Positions 1-10,700 of a stretch of DNA of 64,000 nucleotides are shown in pieces. Origin of the DNA: Adiantum capillus-veneris (lineage: Eukaryota > Streptophyta > Polypodiopsida > Polypodiales > Pteridaceae); the NCBI GenBank assembly GCA_014529385.2, contig CM043961.1, positions 18,022,478 to 18,086,477 on the forward strand, in the 5' to 3' direction. The notes under the pieces were generated by a model. It saw only the letters and a program-made list of their open reading frames with translations. It made no database searches and had not been told where the DNA came from. Position 1 is the stretch's first letter. Each line of letters starts with the position of its first letter. The position numbers were made by a program, and so were the translations under genes.

Positions 1-177
1 CGTGATGATGAGGTGACTGAGGGGCAACATGATGAGGAGGAGGGGCAACATGATGATGAGGTGACTAAGGGGCAAGATGATGAGGAGGAGGGGCAACATG
101 ATGATGAGGTGACTGAGGGGAAACATGATGATGAGGTGACTGAGGGGCAAAAAGATGATGAGGTGACAGAAGGCCAG
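1..177 (+). repeat. Coding minisatellite: acidic DDEVTEGQ-type repeat
   Basis: About eight imperfect 15-24 bp units encode variations of DDEVTEGQ and DEEEGQH in one frame, and the frame is open to the left edge. The product is highly acidic and low in complexity, so probably a disordered tail or linker. The unit number is likely to vary between copies of the gene. Confidence 0.8.
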
Positions 178-3100
178 AATATCTCCAATCTTGCAGGGGG
201 GAGAAGAAACAAATTAGAGGTGTTTGGTAAGATCCTTGAGATCTCTACACCACAGGCATTCCTTGAACATTTTCTGGACCACCCCCTAGGATCCCATTAT
301 GCAGGTTACTGTCTAGTGAAGCCATTAGAAAAGTAAGCCCTTCCACCGAAAGATCACTCACAAGAAGTTTTATTAAGATGGGAGGATATCTTGAGAGCAA
401 GGGAGCCTTTACTGTCTCCATTATTGATCTAGAGGGGGAGGAGACACCAATCACTCAAGAAAGGATAGATTCTTGGGATGACTGCTGGAAAACAATTAAT
501 GAAAGATTTGAGAGGTCCCTTGATTTAGAGACAGAGTGGGGACCCTACTTGAAAGGAAAGATGGTCCATGTCCTGGATGGCAACAATCGTCTGCATGCAT
601 GGATGGAATGCATTAGACAAGGTATTCTTTAACTTAATCTCCTTTAAGAACTTTTGTTGTGTTGATTGCACTATTTTAATATAATTGTACAATTATGCAA
701 TACAGGGTTTGAGAACGACCTGTCTAGACATTGCTCTGTGGTCTGCCACTTTTTGCAGTTTGCAAAGATTGATGTGGGGGAATTAATGTTTTCCTTGGCA
801 AGATTGAACAAGTAAGATGATGTTGGGCATCTACTATTCTCCTTGAAAATTTTAATTGTTGTCTTGGAGTTATTGATATTCTTTTTTGTTTTAATGCTAC
901 AGGATGAACGATTATGTATATGTGCTAACCACATTTGGAGATAGGTTGTTCCAATTGAGAAGGCTAGGAGAGGCAGACAAGACTACTCTCTTGGATGGTT
1001 TGTCTATTGAAGACAGAGCATGGGTGGAGAAAGAAATGCAGGTTGTTTCATCTCGGGGGAAAAGGAGTTGGTTTACACTCCCTGTGCAAATAATGACATG
1101 GTTGCTCTTTAAGGATGAGATGGAACAGAAGATTGAAGAGTTGGCTAAGGGAATGGATGAAACTGGTATGGCCAAGGTGATAAAGAAGATGGAGATTACC
1201 TATAGGGGAAAGACCTCCAAGTATGCAAGGATTGCAGATCCTGCAAATGGAGAGAAGTTTTGGTGTGCTACTCTGTCCTTGCCTTGGCATGAACCGAGTG
1301 CGCATATTGCGACTGAAGAGAAACTCAACATGATTGGAAATGCTTGCATAACAGATGTGGATAAGGCACACATTGTGAAATTGTTAGATAGCTCACAAGT
1401 ATCAATTCGATCCTTGGAGTGCCTTCCCAATGACAAAGCTAAAGTTAGGGACTGGTATTGCTTTTGGTTGCAAGTCAATCAATATGGTCTAGGTCTATTA
1501 CTAGACATTCAAAATGCTGATCGAGTAAGGCTGCCATTGGAACATCGATTCAGCAACTTTGTCATGCTTTGCCGAAGAAAGTACTTCAATAGAGCATTTC
1601 GCGTTGTGGAAGGTGGCATTAAGTCGACCAATGCCATGAATGAGCAACCCGGATTACACAATGCAACCCGTCGAGTTGTTTATAGGTTTGTTAATTTGTA
1701 TGGTTCAATTTTTTAGTCCTCATTAAACTAGTACTCAGTAGTTGGTGTGTGTTTAGATGGCTACTCAAGGAGATTGCACAACACATGCTTGATGAGATGC
1801 CCCCCTTGGCAAGTGTATGGACATATGCAGATAACCCTACGTTCATGTATTCCGATGTGAAGCTTGGAAGGGTAAGCGATGCATTACATTGCATTTTTTA
1901 TGTTAACTCTTAACGCATAGGGAGATTATGCTAAATAATAGTTGTTGATTGTGCAGTCCTTGTCCACCATAGAGAAAGCCAAGTGTCCGTGGTGGCTAGA
2001 CATGGTTAAGAACCATGTTCCAGATGAGGAGTTGGAATTATTTCAGCAACATAAAGCAGCCCTTCAACTTACAACTACTATGAATAGTGTCCTGGAAGAG
2101 GAGACGACGGCAACTTCTCAAGTAGTAGCATCCACTGCATCAGCATCATTTCGTAAGACACTTCCTATAAATCTTGGTAGGGAAGTCGTACATAGGGCAT
2201 TACAAGCAAACAAGGCTATAGAGGATGGCAAGATGCAAGGGCAACATCAAAGCGCAAGTAGTAGTGGAGGGCTAAGAGAAAATGATGACATAATCAATGA
2301 AACATTGGAACCTACAGGTAGTGTTGATGCCTTTGCTTTGTCTATCTAATATGATCCATGGAGTGTTGTGATTGTTGATACATTTTCTTAAATCTAAAAG
2401 CTTTGATTTGTAGGCACTATTTACGTTTTCAACATTTCTGTTGAAGAGCTTGTTCATATTATTGAATATCCCCAACAAGCAGAGCAAATGGGGCTTGAGG
2501 TGTTAGAGGCCTTCAATGTAGTTTGTAGCCAAGGCACTGTGAAGGGCACTCAGCTAGACTTGTGCATAGACCTCATATTTGCAGATTTTCCATCTAACGT
2601 GGCTGTCGAGGGATGCTTTTGCAATAAAGTTCCGTTTTGGAACAAGATAGTGGATAACCTGTATGACACCACATTTCAGCTTGCAGACTCATGCTTGAGT
2701 GATAGGGGGTTTTTTGTTTGTTTGTACACCATGGAGGAAGGGGTGAAAGTCGAGCAAGCTGGCAAGCAAAAAGGGTTTAAGATATATCATCGTCAGGTTG
2801 TGAGATGCACACCACCTATTGGAAAGAGGTTGGGACCCATTGTCACACAGGTACAAGTAATTGATTCTTGATTTAATGTGCAATAGAATTTAGTGTGGCA
2901 TCCTATTCTTTAATGACATGTATGACATAAAGCTTTCTATTTGAATAGGTGAATTGCTTGATCTTGTCTGCTTTTGTTCGTTGTTCGACAACTTGTGTGT
3001 ATCGTATACATCTTGATCAGTTGCCAGAATTGAAACTTGGTGGTGACCTTCAATTTGGACAAGACCTTATCTTCGATATGTGAGTTGACTCTATCATTTA

Positions 3101-3511
3101 CTTGTTTATATGCCTAATCCATCATTTATATATATATATATATGCCATTAAAGTAAGTAAAATGTGTATTCAATGTCAGAGTACCTGAAGCAGATTTAGT
3201 AAAGAGGAAAGGAAAGCCATGGAGGGGTGGTTGTCAAAGAGGTCAAAAGCTTGTGAAGTACATAATCACACTTTTTAGCCGTCCACAGGATGTAGTCCTT
3301 GACATATTTGCTGGCACGGGTACACTTGGCTTGGGAGCTGGCTTCATGGATAGACATGTCATTATGTTTGAGAGGGATGAGCGCATTTATGATCGCTTGT
3401 TGAAGCCATTTGGAGTCAAGGTATGTTAGGAGTAGGTTCGTTGAAAATTATAAGTTGATTGACAAGAGGGTATGTATTAAGCAATTGTGTATTTTTTTGC
3501 AGATGGATTGA
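1..3511 (+). CDS. ParB-like / N6-N4 DNA methyltransferase fusion gene, multi-exon, 5' partial, possibly a pseudogene
   Basis: The gene runs in from the left edge. Exons I infer from GT-AG sites that keep the reading frame: 1-621, 706-811, 903-1685, 1757-1871, 1957-2317, 2414-2850, 2949-3079, 3180-3420 and 3503-3511, ending in TGA. Order of parts: an acidic Asp/Glu/His repeat, a ParB/sulfiredoxin-like segment (VLDGNNRLHAW), about 400 residues I do not recognise, then a methyltransferase in the permuted order (catalytic motif IV before SAM motif I), as in bacterial N6/N4 DNA methylases. ParB plus methylase is a common bacterial and phage architecture. The introns make bacterial contamination unlikely. 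Exon 1 carries an in-frame TAA at 334-336 and needs a one-base shift near 399-404, while all later exons are open. It may be a recently damaged copy, or exon 1 may be spliced differently. DNA modification in the nucleus is inferred from family only. Confidence 0.75.
178..621 (+). other. Exon with ParB/Srx-like domain, containing a stop and a frameshift
   Basis: The frame from the repeat continues through VFGKILEISTPQAFLEHF and HYAGYCLVKPLEK to a TAA at 334-336. Beyond the stop the same frame still reads protein-like (VLLRWEDILRAR). It then joins GAFTVSIIDLEGEE only after a one-base shift near 399-404. The motif MVHVLDGNNRLHAWME near 565-605 has the DGxxRxxA pattern of ParB/sulfiredoxin-like nucleotide-binding domains. 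Alternative: a 45-nt intron at 333-377 using GTAAGC and TTAAG. That is short for a plant intron and does not restore the frame, so two disabling mutations are preferred. Confidence 0.6.
2414..3511 (+). other. Methyltransferase domain exons (motif IV, then motif I)
   Basis: Exon 2414-2850 carries LIFADFPSN at the place of the catalytic (D/N/S)PP(Y/F) motif IV of amino-methyltransferases; only Asp and one Pro are kept. A strand-turn pattern follows (SDRGFFVCLYT). Exon 3180-3420 contains RGQKLVKYIITLFSRPQD and the SAM-binding motif I LDIFAGTGTLG, then a downstream acidic residue in FERDERIY. This is the usual layout of the class beta N6_N4_Mtase fold. The last coding exon is only Met-Asp-stop (3503-3511). 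With motif IV altered, the protein may bind SAM or DNA without catalysis; that is inference. Confidence 0.75.
3127..3142. repeat. (TA)n microsatellite in an intron
   Basis: Eight TA units lie inside the intron 3080-3179 of the methyltransferase-like gene. Confidence 0.85.
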
Positions 3512-3649
3512 TTTTAAAGGGTCGCAATGTAGTTGAAGATTGGATCCAGCCAAGCTTCACATTTTCTTTTTGCTATTCTCTTAGATGATTGTGCTCAAAC
3601 TTAGACTCACTGGCAGTGTTGTAGATTTCTTCAAAACTACCTTTCTTTT

Positions 3650-3733
3650 ATGGTTGTATAAGAACGGTCGAATATGGTACTCGTGTGTTTGATGGTTGTA
3701 TAAGAGCAATCGAATATGGTACTCGTGTGTTTG
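3650..3733. repeat. Tandem duplication of 42 bp
   Basis: Two adjacent copies beginning ATGGTTGTATAAGA differ at only a few bases. They lie just after the 3' end of the methyltransferase-like gene and lead into the minisatellite that follows. Confidence 0.8.
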
Positions 3734-3985
3734 ATGGGGCTGTTTTTTTGGGATAAAAACGCTAATTCTTTAGGCTGATTTGGGGCTAATCCGGGGCTGT
3801 TTTTTTGGGCTAAAATCGCTAATTTTGTAGGCTGATTTGGTGGCGGATTTGGGGCTGATTTGGGGCTGTTTTTTGGGGCTAAAAACGCTAATTCTTTAGG
3901 CTGATTTGGTGGCGGATTTGGGGCTGTTTTTTGGGCTAAAAACGCTAATTCTTTAGACTGATTTGGTGGCTGATTTGGGGCTGAT
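3734..3985. repeat. Minisatellite, about 57-68 bp unit, four copies
   Basis: The unit reads GGGCTGTTTTTTGGGCTAAA, then AACGCTAATTCTTTAG and GCTGATTTGGTGGCGGATTT. It is repeated four times here, once in part near 4460-4540, and about three more times at 4940-5175. It creates long open frames rich in Asn-Gln-Pro on the minus strand (3637-4038 and 4935-5231). I treat these as repeat artefacts, not genes. Confidence 0.8.
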
Positions 3986-4475
3986 CTTGTCTGGGATGTC
4001 GTCTCATGGAGTGCATTGACTACGGATATGTCCAACATAAGCGAAAAAGGCGAGGAAGCTTAGGGCTGTTTTGAGCATATGCAATGCAAGGAAGCCTCTC
4101 CAAATGCGATCACCTAATCTTGTATCTTCACGGCCGCTATGCCATTACGCAAGACACTAATATGGGCAAAATAGTTCAGATGATATTGTTAGTCAAGGGC
4201 TATTGAAAAACGATGTCTTTCTTGGAATTGCCTTGGTCGATGTGTATGCCAAATGTGCTCTACCTCAGCAAGCACAAAAGGTGGTCGAGGAGTTGCTTGT
4301 CAAGGATGTCGTCTCATGGAGTGCACTAATTGCGGGATATGCCCAACACGAAAAAGGCCAAAAAGCTTAGGGCTGTTTTTAGCATATGCAATGCGAGGAC
4401 TTCTCATGGAATGCACTGATTGCGTGATATTCTCAACACAGGAAAGGCCAAGAATAGGAGCTAAAAACGTTGATT
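3985..4475 (+). pseudogene. PPR (PLS-class) pseudogene fragment, copy 1
   Basis: The frame 4203-4370 reads NDVFLGIALVDVYAKCA, then VVEELLVKDVVSWSALIAGY and AQHEKGQKA before a stop. This is the repeat consensus of plant organellar RNA-editing PPR proteins. Flanking frames hold further decayed pieces. There is no start codon, no DYW tail and only one to two repeat units, so it is a fragment. It sits between minisatellite blocks and is duplicated at an offset of 1193 bp. Confidence 0.75.
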
Positions 4476-4930
4476 TTCTGGGCTGATTTGATGGATCATT
4501 TAGAGGCTAAAAACGTTGAGTTTTAGGGCTGATTTGGTGGTTAGGGACCGATCTTGTCTGGATGTCGTCTCATGGAGTTCATTGACTGCGGGATATGCCC
4601 AACACGAGAGGGGAAGGCGAGGAAGCTTAGGACTGTTTTCAACATATGCAATGCAGGGACATCTCTCCAAATGCAATCGTCTACGCTTGCATCTTCAAGA
4701 CATGTGGCATTATGCAAGAGGCTAATATGGGTGAAAGAATTTCGATCATATTGTTAGTCAAACATTTCTAGAAAAAGATGTCGTGCTTGGCATTGTCTTG
4801 GTCAACATGTAAGCGAAACGTGCTCCACCTCAGCAAGCACCAAAAGTGGTCGAGGAGTGCTTGTCAGGTATGTCATCTCATGTAGTGCACTAATTGCGAG
4901 ATATGCCCAACACGGGAAAGTCCAAAACTA
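4476..4930 (+). pseudogene. PPR-derived fragment, diverged copy
   Basis: The sequence contains decayed versions of the same PPR segment (GTCGTCTCATGGAGTTCATTG; ATATGCCCAACACG), one partial minisatellite unit before it, and several stops and shifts. It is intermediate between the two better copies and shows that the composite block was amplified more than once. Confidence 0.55.
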
Positions 4931-4934
4931 GGAG

Positions 4935-5860
4935 CTAAAAATGCTGTAATTTTGGGCTGATTTGATGGCGGATTGGGACTGATCTGGGGCTGTTTTTTTG
5001 GGCTAAAAACGCTAATTTTTTAGGTTGATTTGGTAGCTGATTTGGGGCTGATGTGGGGCTGTTTTCTTGGTCTAAAAACGCTAATTTTCTAGGCTGATTT
5101 GGTGGCGGATTTGGGGCTGATCTGGGGCTGTTTTTTTGGGCTAAAAACGCTAATTCTTTAGGCTGATTTGGGGCTGATCTTGTCTGGGATGTCGTCTCAT
5201 GGAGTGCATTGACTACGGATATGCCCAACATAAGCGAAAAAGGCGAGGAAGCTTAGGGCTGTTTTGAGCATATGCAATGCAAGGACGCCTCTCCAAATGT
5301 GATCACCTAATCTTGCATCTTCACGGCCGCTATGCCATTACACAAGACACTAATATAGGCAAAATAGTTCAGATGATATTGTTAGTCAAGGGCTATTGAA
5401 AAACGATGTCTTTCTTGGAATTGCCTTGGTCGACGTGTATGCCAAATGTGCTCTACCTCTGCAAGCACAAAAGGTGGTCGAGGAGTTGCTTGTCAAGTAT
5501 GTCGTCTCATGCAGTGCACTGACTATAACATATGCCCAACACGGGAAAGGCCAAAAAGCTTAGGGTTGTTTTTAGCATATGCACTGCGAGGACATCTCTC
5601 CAAATGCGGTCACCTATGCTTGCATTTGAAGGACATGTGGCATTATGCAAGAGGCTATTATGGGTGAAAGAATTCCAATGATATAGTTAGTCATGCATTA
5701 CTGAAAAACGATGTCATGCTTGGCATTGCCTTGCTCAACTAATATGGGCGAAATAATTCAGATGATATTGTTAGTCAAGGGCTATTGACAAACGATTTAG
5801 TGCTTGGCATTGCCTTGGTTGACATGTATGCCAAATACGCTCTATGAAAATGTTATATAA
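4935..5860 (+). pseudogene. Minisatellite plus PPR fragment, copy 2 of the composite
   Basis: Three minisatellite units (4940-5175) are followed by a PPR block at 5174-5600 that matches 3981-4400 at a constant offset of 1193 bp. The frame 5396-5563 corresponds to 4203-4370 but carries substitutions. After 5600 the copy continues with further partial repeats of the 'AATATGGGCGAAA' and 'AACGATGTCATGCTTGG' segments. Confidence 0.7.
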
Positions 5861-5869
5861 TGGACTTGG

Positions 5870-6124
5870 GAGTTGGTTGACTCTCTTAGAGTGTTTTATG
5901 GCTCTCTAGCTTTTATAGACATGTAGAATGTCTTACTCTATTTAACTCATGAGCAATATATAGGTTTCTCACCAAACTTGCCATCTCCCCCCAACTAGGA
6001 TTTTTTGTGCATGCCGCTCGCTCCTATTGCACTTAGATTCTTGATGGTAATAGTTGCTCGCTCTCATGGGCTCGCTCAACGGCCACCCCCTTGAACGGAT
6101 GGACAACTCGTGCCTACCTAGTTG
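5870..6124. other. Intergenic stretch, nothing recognised
   Basis: AT-rich start, then mixed composition; no open frame, repeat or RNA signature that I can support. Confidence 0.5.
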
Positions 6125-6945
6125 AGAGTCTGAATTGGAGTGGAAAGCATGGTTATGGCCTAAGGATAGACACTTCTGTAAGCCTCAAACCAAAGAAGTA
6201 TACCACACACTTATGGATTCAATGGATTGCTTCTCTCCATTGAACAAACAATGGGGTATGAAGTGGCCAAAGTCAAGATGGGAGAAAGTCACCAAGAATA
6301 TCTAATGCCCACAGTGGCCCCTCAATATGAAGGTATTTCTCTAAAAAGTACTATGGGGAGCATTGCCGACTAGGTTAAAGGCTCTTGCTAGGGGAATTGG
6401 CCCAAACAGATGCTCTCCATGCAGAATGGCTAGCAAAGACCTCTCCCACCTTTTCAAGGAGTGCCCTGCAGCTAGTGGCCTTCCAGGCAAGATATGCAAA
6501 TGGGTGCAAAGGACATGAAAGATAGGCTTCTATAAGAATTATCTATTCTTGGGAGGGAAGGTATTGAAAAGCCAAGAGCTCCTTATTGCAACACAAATTG
6601 TTAGATTTTGCTACTTCAAACAAGTTTGGAAGGCTAGGAACTGTCACTTACAGAACCTTGGAAATAGCCAGGTTCACAGAGATAATACAAGAAAGCAAGG
6701 GGGCGATCCTAGCCCTTGGAAAAAACGAGAACTCTGATGAATGGAACAGGTCAATTGACACCGCTTTAATTGAGTCTCATAGATAAGGACCCTGTGTTGT
6801 CTCGAGGTGGCTCCCTAGTTAGCTGATGTATCAGTGACATATAAGAGTTGTCATGGCTCGGCACGAGCATGGCATGGTTGTAATTTTTTGTGGTTTTCAC
6901 TATAATTTACTCACTATTGTGAGTTTTGCCAAAAAACAAAAAAAG
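6125..6945 (+). pseudogene. L1-like LINE 3' end (zf-RVT region) with A-rich tail
   Basis: The translated pieces read VLWGALPTRLKALARGIG, then CSPCRMASKDLSHLFKECPA and KICKWVQRT. This is the Cys/His zf-RVT domain found at the C terminus of plant L1 ORF2. Downstream frames continue with FLGGKVLKSQELL and VWKARN. Stops interrupt the ORF. The copy ends with TTTTGCCAAAAAACAAAAAA, a typical LINE 3' end. A second copy of the same family lies on the minus strand at 47086-48235. The 5' part (RT, endonuclease) is absent, as expected from target-primed truncation. Confidence 0.75.
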
Positions 6946-7394
6946 AATTGTGGACACAATGAGCCTTTTATATAGGTATAAAAAAAAGGAAACATCGTGG
7001 GATATATCATTTGAGAATATGTCATGATATATTTCATCTTGGCGTACACTAGCACAAGGCGTCTTCACATGGGTACATACAAGTACACATGTGCTCTATC
7101 ACATGGACTTTGCAAACATGGCAATCATTATGGCTAGAGGGGATACATTTAGGGGAGCCATAAGCAAGTCTTAACCATGATAACCCACCCTCCTAAGCCA
7201 AATCTTATGATGATGACACTTTGCAACATGTCTTTCTAATGGAAATCTAGTTCCTCGGCCATCAATAAGGCCAACGAATACACTATTGAAATTAGGATTG
7301 CACAAATGATGGAGAAGAAGCTTAGGGACACACAACACAAGGAATAATATTACTAGTCTGGACATGAGGACAAGGATTTCTACTACCTAAAGGG
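6946..7394. other. Intergenic stretch, nothing recognised
   Basis: No supported coding frame, RNA gene or repeat boundary seen. It lies between a LINE tail and a Gypsy remnant. Confidence 0.5.
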
Positions 7395-7588
7395 ATTGCG
7401 AGAAATATAGCAAAGCCCTGGGGTTAGCACCTACATGCAACATGGTTTCCCCTTATGGCCATCCAAACTACATGCCACCATTGTTGTGAATACCCCTCAT
7501 ATGCCAGGTATGCCAATCACCTTTCCCAATTCCCCCTTAGCCCCTCAGAGATTTTACCTCCATGCAACAATAGAGACCACCTCGTCCC

Positions 7589-7780
7589 TTGCCTCGTCCA
7601 TCCAATTGGCCCATTTTATGCTATAGATGGAGGGAATATGGACATTACCAAAGCAAATGTCCTTTACTTGATGGATATCCTCCTTGTTGTCATTTCCCTA
7701 AAGCTAAGGACCACTACAGTAAGGATTTTCCCAAGGAAAGGGCATCCACGTCTTCAGGACCAAGTGAGAACCAGCAAGAA
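7589..7780 (+). pseudogene. Gag zinc-knuckle remnant
   Basis: The frame contains CYRWREYGHYQSKC, a CCHC knuckle with the second Cys replaced by Trp, followed by CCHFPKAKDHYSKDF, a decayed second knuckle. Two adjacent knuckles are common at the gag C terminus of plant Gypsy elements. Confidence 0.5.
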
Positions 7781-8379
7781 TTCACATTTTTGAAGATCAA
7801 TCTAATAACTATGAGCACCATCCCTCAGCCGTCACCTGCTACTCATGTGGTTACCCCTAAGGATAGGCCACAATAGGTGGAGGAGCTTGCTCACGTTCTC
7901 ATTGGGGCACAAAGAGCAGCTCTTGATCTTAGCCTTCCAAAAGGTCCACTTTCTCCATCTCCACTTCCACAACCTAGTCTACCTGGCCCAACTACGGAGC
8001 CATTCACTAGTGCTAAGAGATGACCAACCTCCATGCTATCTCACATTGATGGGGCTTTCTTGGAAGTGGTGTCTAACTTTGGCAACATATCAAAGTACCA
8101 GAAGAAGCCCAGATCGGAGGAGCCAAGCCTACAAGAGAAGCTATCTTAAAGAACATCTTTTAGCAAGTGTCACTTTATGACACGCTCTGGCTCGATGCAA
8201 ATGTAAGAAGTGACACCCTTACAATCATGTAGTCTATGTACCCGTGTGCAAGGCTTGTGATGGTGGGCACCTCCTCGTATAGCCCTCAGAGCCTTACATG
8301 ATTTGATATCCCATCGCTCCCCTCACTTATTACAAGAGTTCTTGTCTCATTGTATCTATTTTTGGGTGCCAATTCTTTG

Positions 8380-8705
8380 GTGTCATAGTACATGGTGGAT
8401 CTGGCATCAATCTGATGCCTACATTCACTATGTTTAGGTCTAGATACTACCCACCCTACTCCTTCACAATTACATTGGCCAACCAAAGGACAATCTATCC
8501 AGTGAGCATAGTGGACAAGGTGCCTCTACAGGTACAAGACTTCACCTTTAGCTTGGAGTTTGTTGTGGTTCGCTTTCCCCAGGCTGAGGGAGAATTTCCT
8601 TTTCTCATCGATCAACCATGGCTGCGTCACACTAAAGAAATTCACGATTGGGGAAATGATGCCATGTTGATACATAATCCTAGCTCCTCAATGAAACCAA
8701 TTTGA
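8380..8705 (+). pseudogene. Retroviral-type aspartic protease remnant
   Basis: VHGGSGINLMPTFTM resembles the flap-side start of plant Gypsy proteases, where DGGSGVN is usual; the catalytic Asp appears as His. It is followed by ITLANQRTIYPVSIVDKVPL and FPFLIDQPWLRHT, the strand and hydrophobic-Leu-W pattern near the protease end. Inactive if this reading is right. Confidence 0.6.
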
Positions 8706-9473
8706 GTCGAAGGAGGCATGGATCTAGTAGTTCATCATAGTTCTTGGTCAGTAGAGTCCAATCGTGACCTAGAGCAGCCTACCCCACTTGACGAGTCTGA
8801 TGAAGACCTACTGCAATGGTTGGAGGCTACCACATTGATGCCATGCTATGTGGTCTCTATTCAATCCTTGCCCAAGGATACACCCTCTACCCCTGCTCCT
8901 CCAAATGAGGCCAGTGAGCCACATCATTCAGAAGCAAGTGTGACAGTCACTGAGGATCACACTTCAGTTTCCCCCTTGATGGAAGCCATCGACCTTTTCT
9001 AACCTATAACACACCATAGAAGGGGGAAGAAATATCCTTTGCCAAAGTTCACCCATGTCTCACCTCCCCCCTTATCTCTGTGTCTAACTCCCCGACCATG
9101 CCAAAGAACTATGTTGTGTCTGAGGACTTACCCTTCGAGGAGTTTCCACCAGGATGGTTGCAAGAAGAGTATGTTGATTTTCACATGGACCAGACACCAG
9201 CACATGATGTCTTGAAGCCCCAAGAGGAGCCACACTCTTCCTCTTCTGATGCACCTGTCAGCTACACCTCCTTACTAGTCAGGAGGTGTAGCTACACCTC
9301 CTGACCCGATCAAAGAAGTCAACCTGGGCGACCTTGAAAACCCTCATCCCCTCCTCTTAGCTGCTTGGTTATGGGATCACTCCGCACTACTTGATCAGGT
9401 AGTCTCTTTTATGCACTATTTTAAATATTATTTTTCCTAGTCTTACAAAGTCCTAGAAGGAATTCCATCAAAA

Positions 9474-10204
9474 TTGGGTGTCCATACTATCCCTCTGGTT
9501 GGAGGGGCTAAGCCAGTTAGAGGCGGAGCCTACAAGCTCAACCCTAAGTATGTGGAAGCTGTCAAACTAGAGCTAGGAAAAATGCAAAAGGCAAGGATCA
9601 TTGTACCCGTGGAACACTCTAAGTGGCTATCACCCATGGTCATGGCACCTAAGAAGCAATCCAATAAAATCCGCATGTGCGTCAATTACCGCGCTCTGAA
9701 CAAGGTAGCAACCACAGATGGTTTTTCCACACCCTTCATTGAACGTGTGCTTGAAGATGTAGCAGGGCACATACTCTACAGTTTCATGGATGGGTTTAGT
9801 GGCTAAAATCAATTGGGCATCCATCCTGGTGATTAGATCAAAACTGCTTTTGTGACTTCATGGGGTATTTTCATTTACACCAACATGACTTTCGGGCTGA
9901 AAATGCTCCGCCTTCTTTCAATCGCACAATATATCTCATCTTTTATCCTTTGGTCACGGATTATCTTTGCATATTCATGGAAGATTTTTTAACCTTCTCC
10001 GGTGTTCAATGTTCACCCAGTGGAGAATCTAGAGGAGCACCTCACTTAGCTCTCTACTGTCTTCCTCAGTGCAGGGAGGCAAGTATGAAGCTCAATATAA
10101 ACAAATGTCATTTTTTGGTCACTGAAGGTACTCTTGTAGGCCATGTGGTATCTAATAAAGGTTTAGCACCTGACCCAAAGAAGATAGTGGCCATCTTAAA
10201 GTAA
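9474..10204 (+). pseudogene. Reverse transcriptase remnant (Ty3/Gypsy)
   Basis: The first part (9474-9806) reads like an RT fingers/palm: KMQKARIIVPVEHSKWLSPM, KIRMCVNYRALNK and YSFMDGFSG. It then breaks with stops and shifts frame. The 9860-10204 frame holds PPSFNRTIYLIF, IFMEDFLTFSG in place of the YxDD catalytic box, and KCHFLVTEGTLVGHVVS. The YxDD motif is altered to FMED. Family assignment is firm; the copy is dead. Confidence 0.8.
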
Positions 10205-10206
10205 GG

Positions 10207-10500
10207 ATGCATTTCCCATGTAGAAGAGAAGATTGTTGTTGTAAGATTTGTCCATTCACTCTGATTGGAGGCCAACTCTACAAGTCAAGACCAGATGGTG
10301 TTCTAACGTGGTGTGTCTCCCCCCGTGAAGTTGAGCACATTCTTCAGGATTCGTACAATGGTCCCACTGGTGGCCATTACCTTGGGGTATGGAATCTGCC
10401 TAGGTCTCTCATCTCTCCCTGTTGGATGAGAGACATAGATTGGCTCCAAGCAGAGAAACTTTGTCACAAAGCATGGCATGATCGTCATCTCACAAACCTC
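10207..10500 (+). pseudogene. Integrase H2C2 zinc-domain remnant
   Basis: GGQLYKSRPDGVLTWCVSP, then VEHILQDSYNGPTGGHYLGV and WMRDIDWLQAEKLC follow the pattern of the Gypsy integrase zinc-binding module, directly after the RT remnant. The RNase H domain between them is lost, so an internal deletion has occurred. Confidence 0.65.
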
Positions 10501-10700
10501 AAATAGTACCAAGCTCGCTTGTGCTGCTCTATCTAGCAAGATATCAGAAAAAGGCAAAGAAGCTGGTCCTAGCCTAGCAAGGGCCATACAAAGCACAAGA
10601 GATTTTACCACAAGGAGCAATACAATTAGTCACTTTGGATGGTGTTCCCTTGTCTCTTGTAAATGGCCCAAGAGTAAAATGCTATTATCTCCCATAGTAA

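Larger units (their letters stand above)
7395..10700 (+). mobile_element. Degraded Ty3/Gypsy retrotransposon remnant
   Basis: The pieces occur in Gypsy order on the plus strand: zinc-knuckle-like gag end (7589-7780), protease (8380-8705), spacer with acidic linker (8718-9304), reverse transcriptase (9474-10204) and integrase zinc domain (10207-10500). Many stops and frameshifts break it. RNase H and the integrase core are missing. I could not identify its LTRs. It is an old, non-functional copy. Confidence 0.75.

Noticed and set aside
3637..4038. Minus-strand 133-aa frame with Asn/Gln/Pro repeats (FLAQKNSPRSAPNPPPNQPKE-like)
   Set aside because: It is the translation of the minisatellite; open frames follow the repeat period, there is no start context, and the same frame recurs at 4935-5231.
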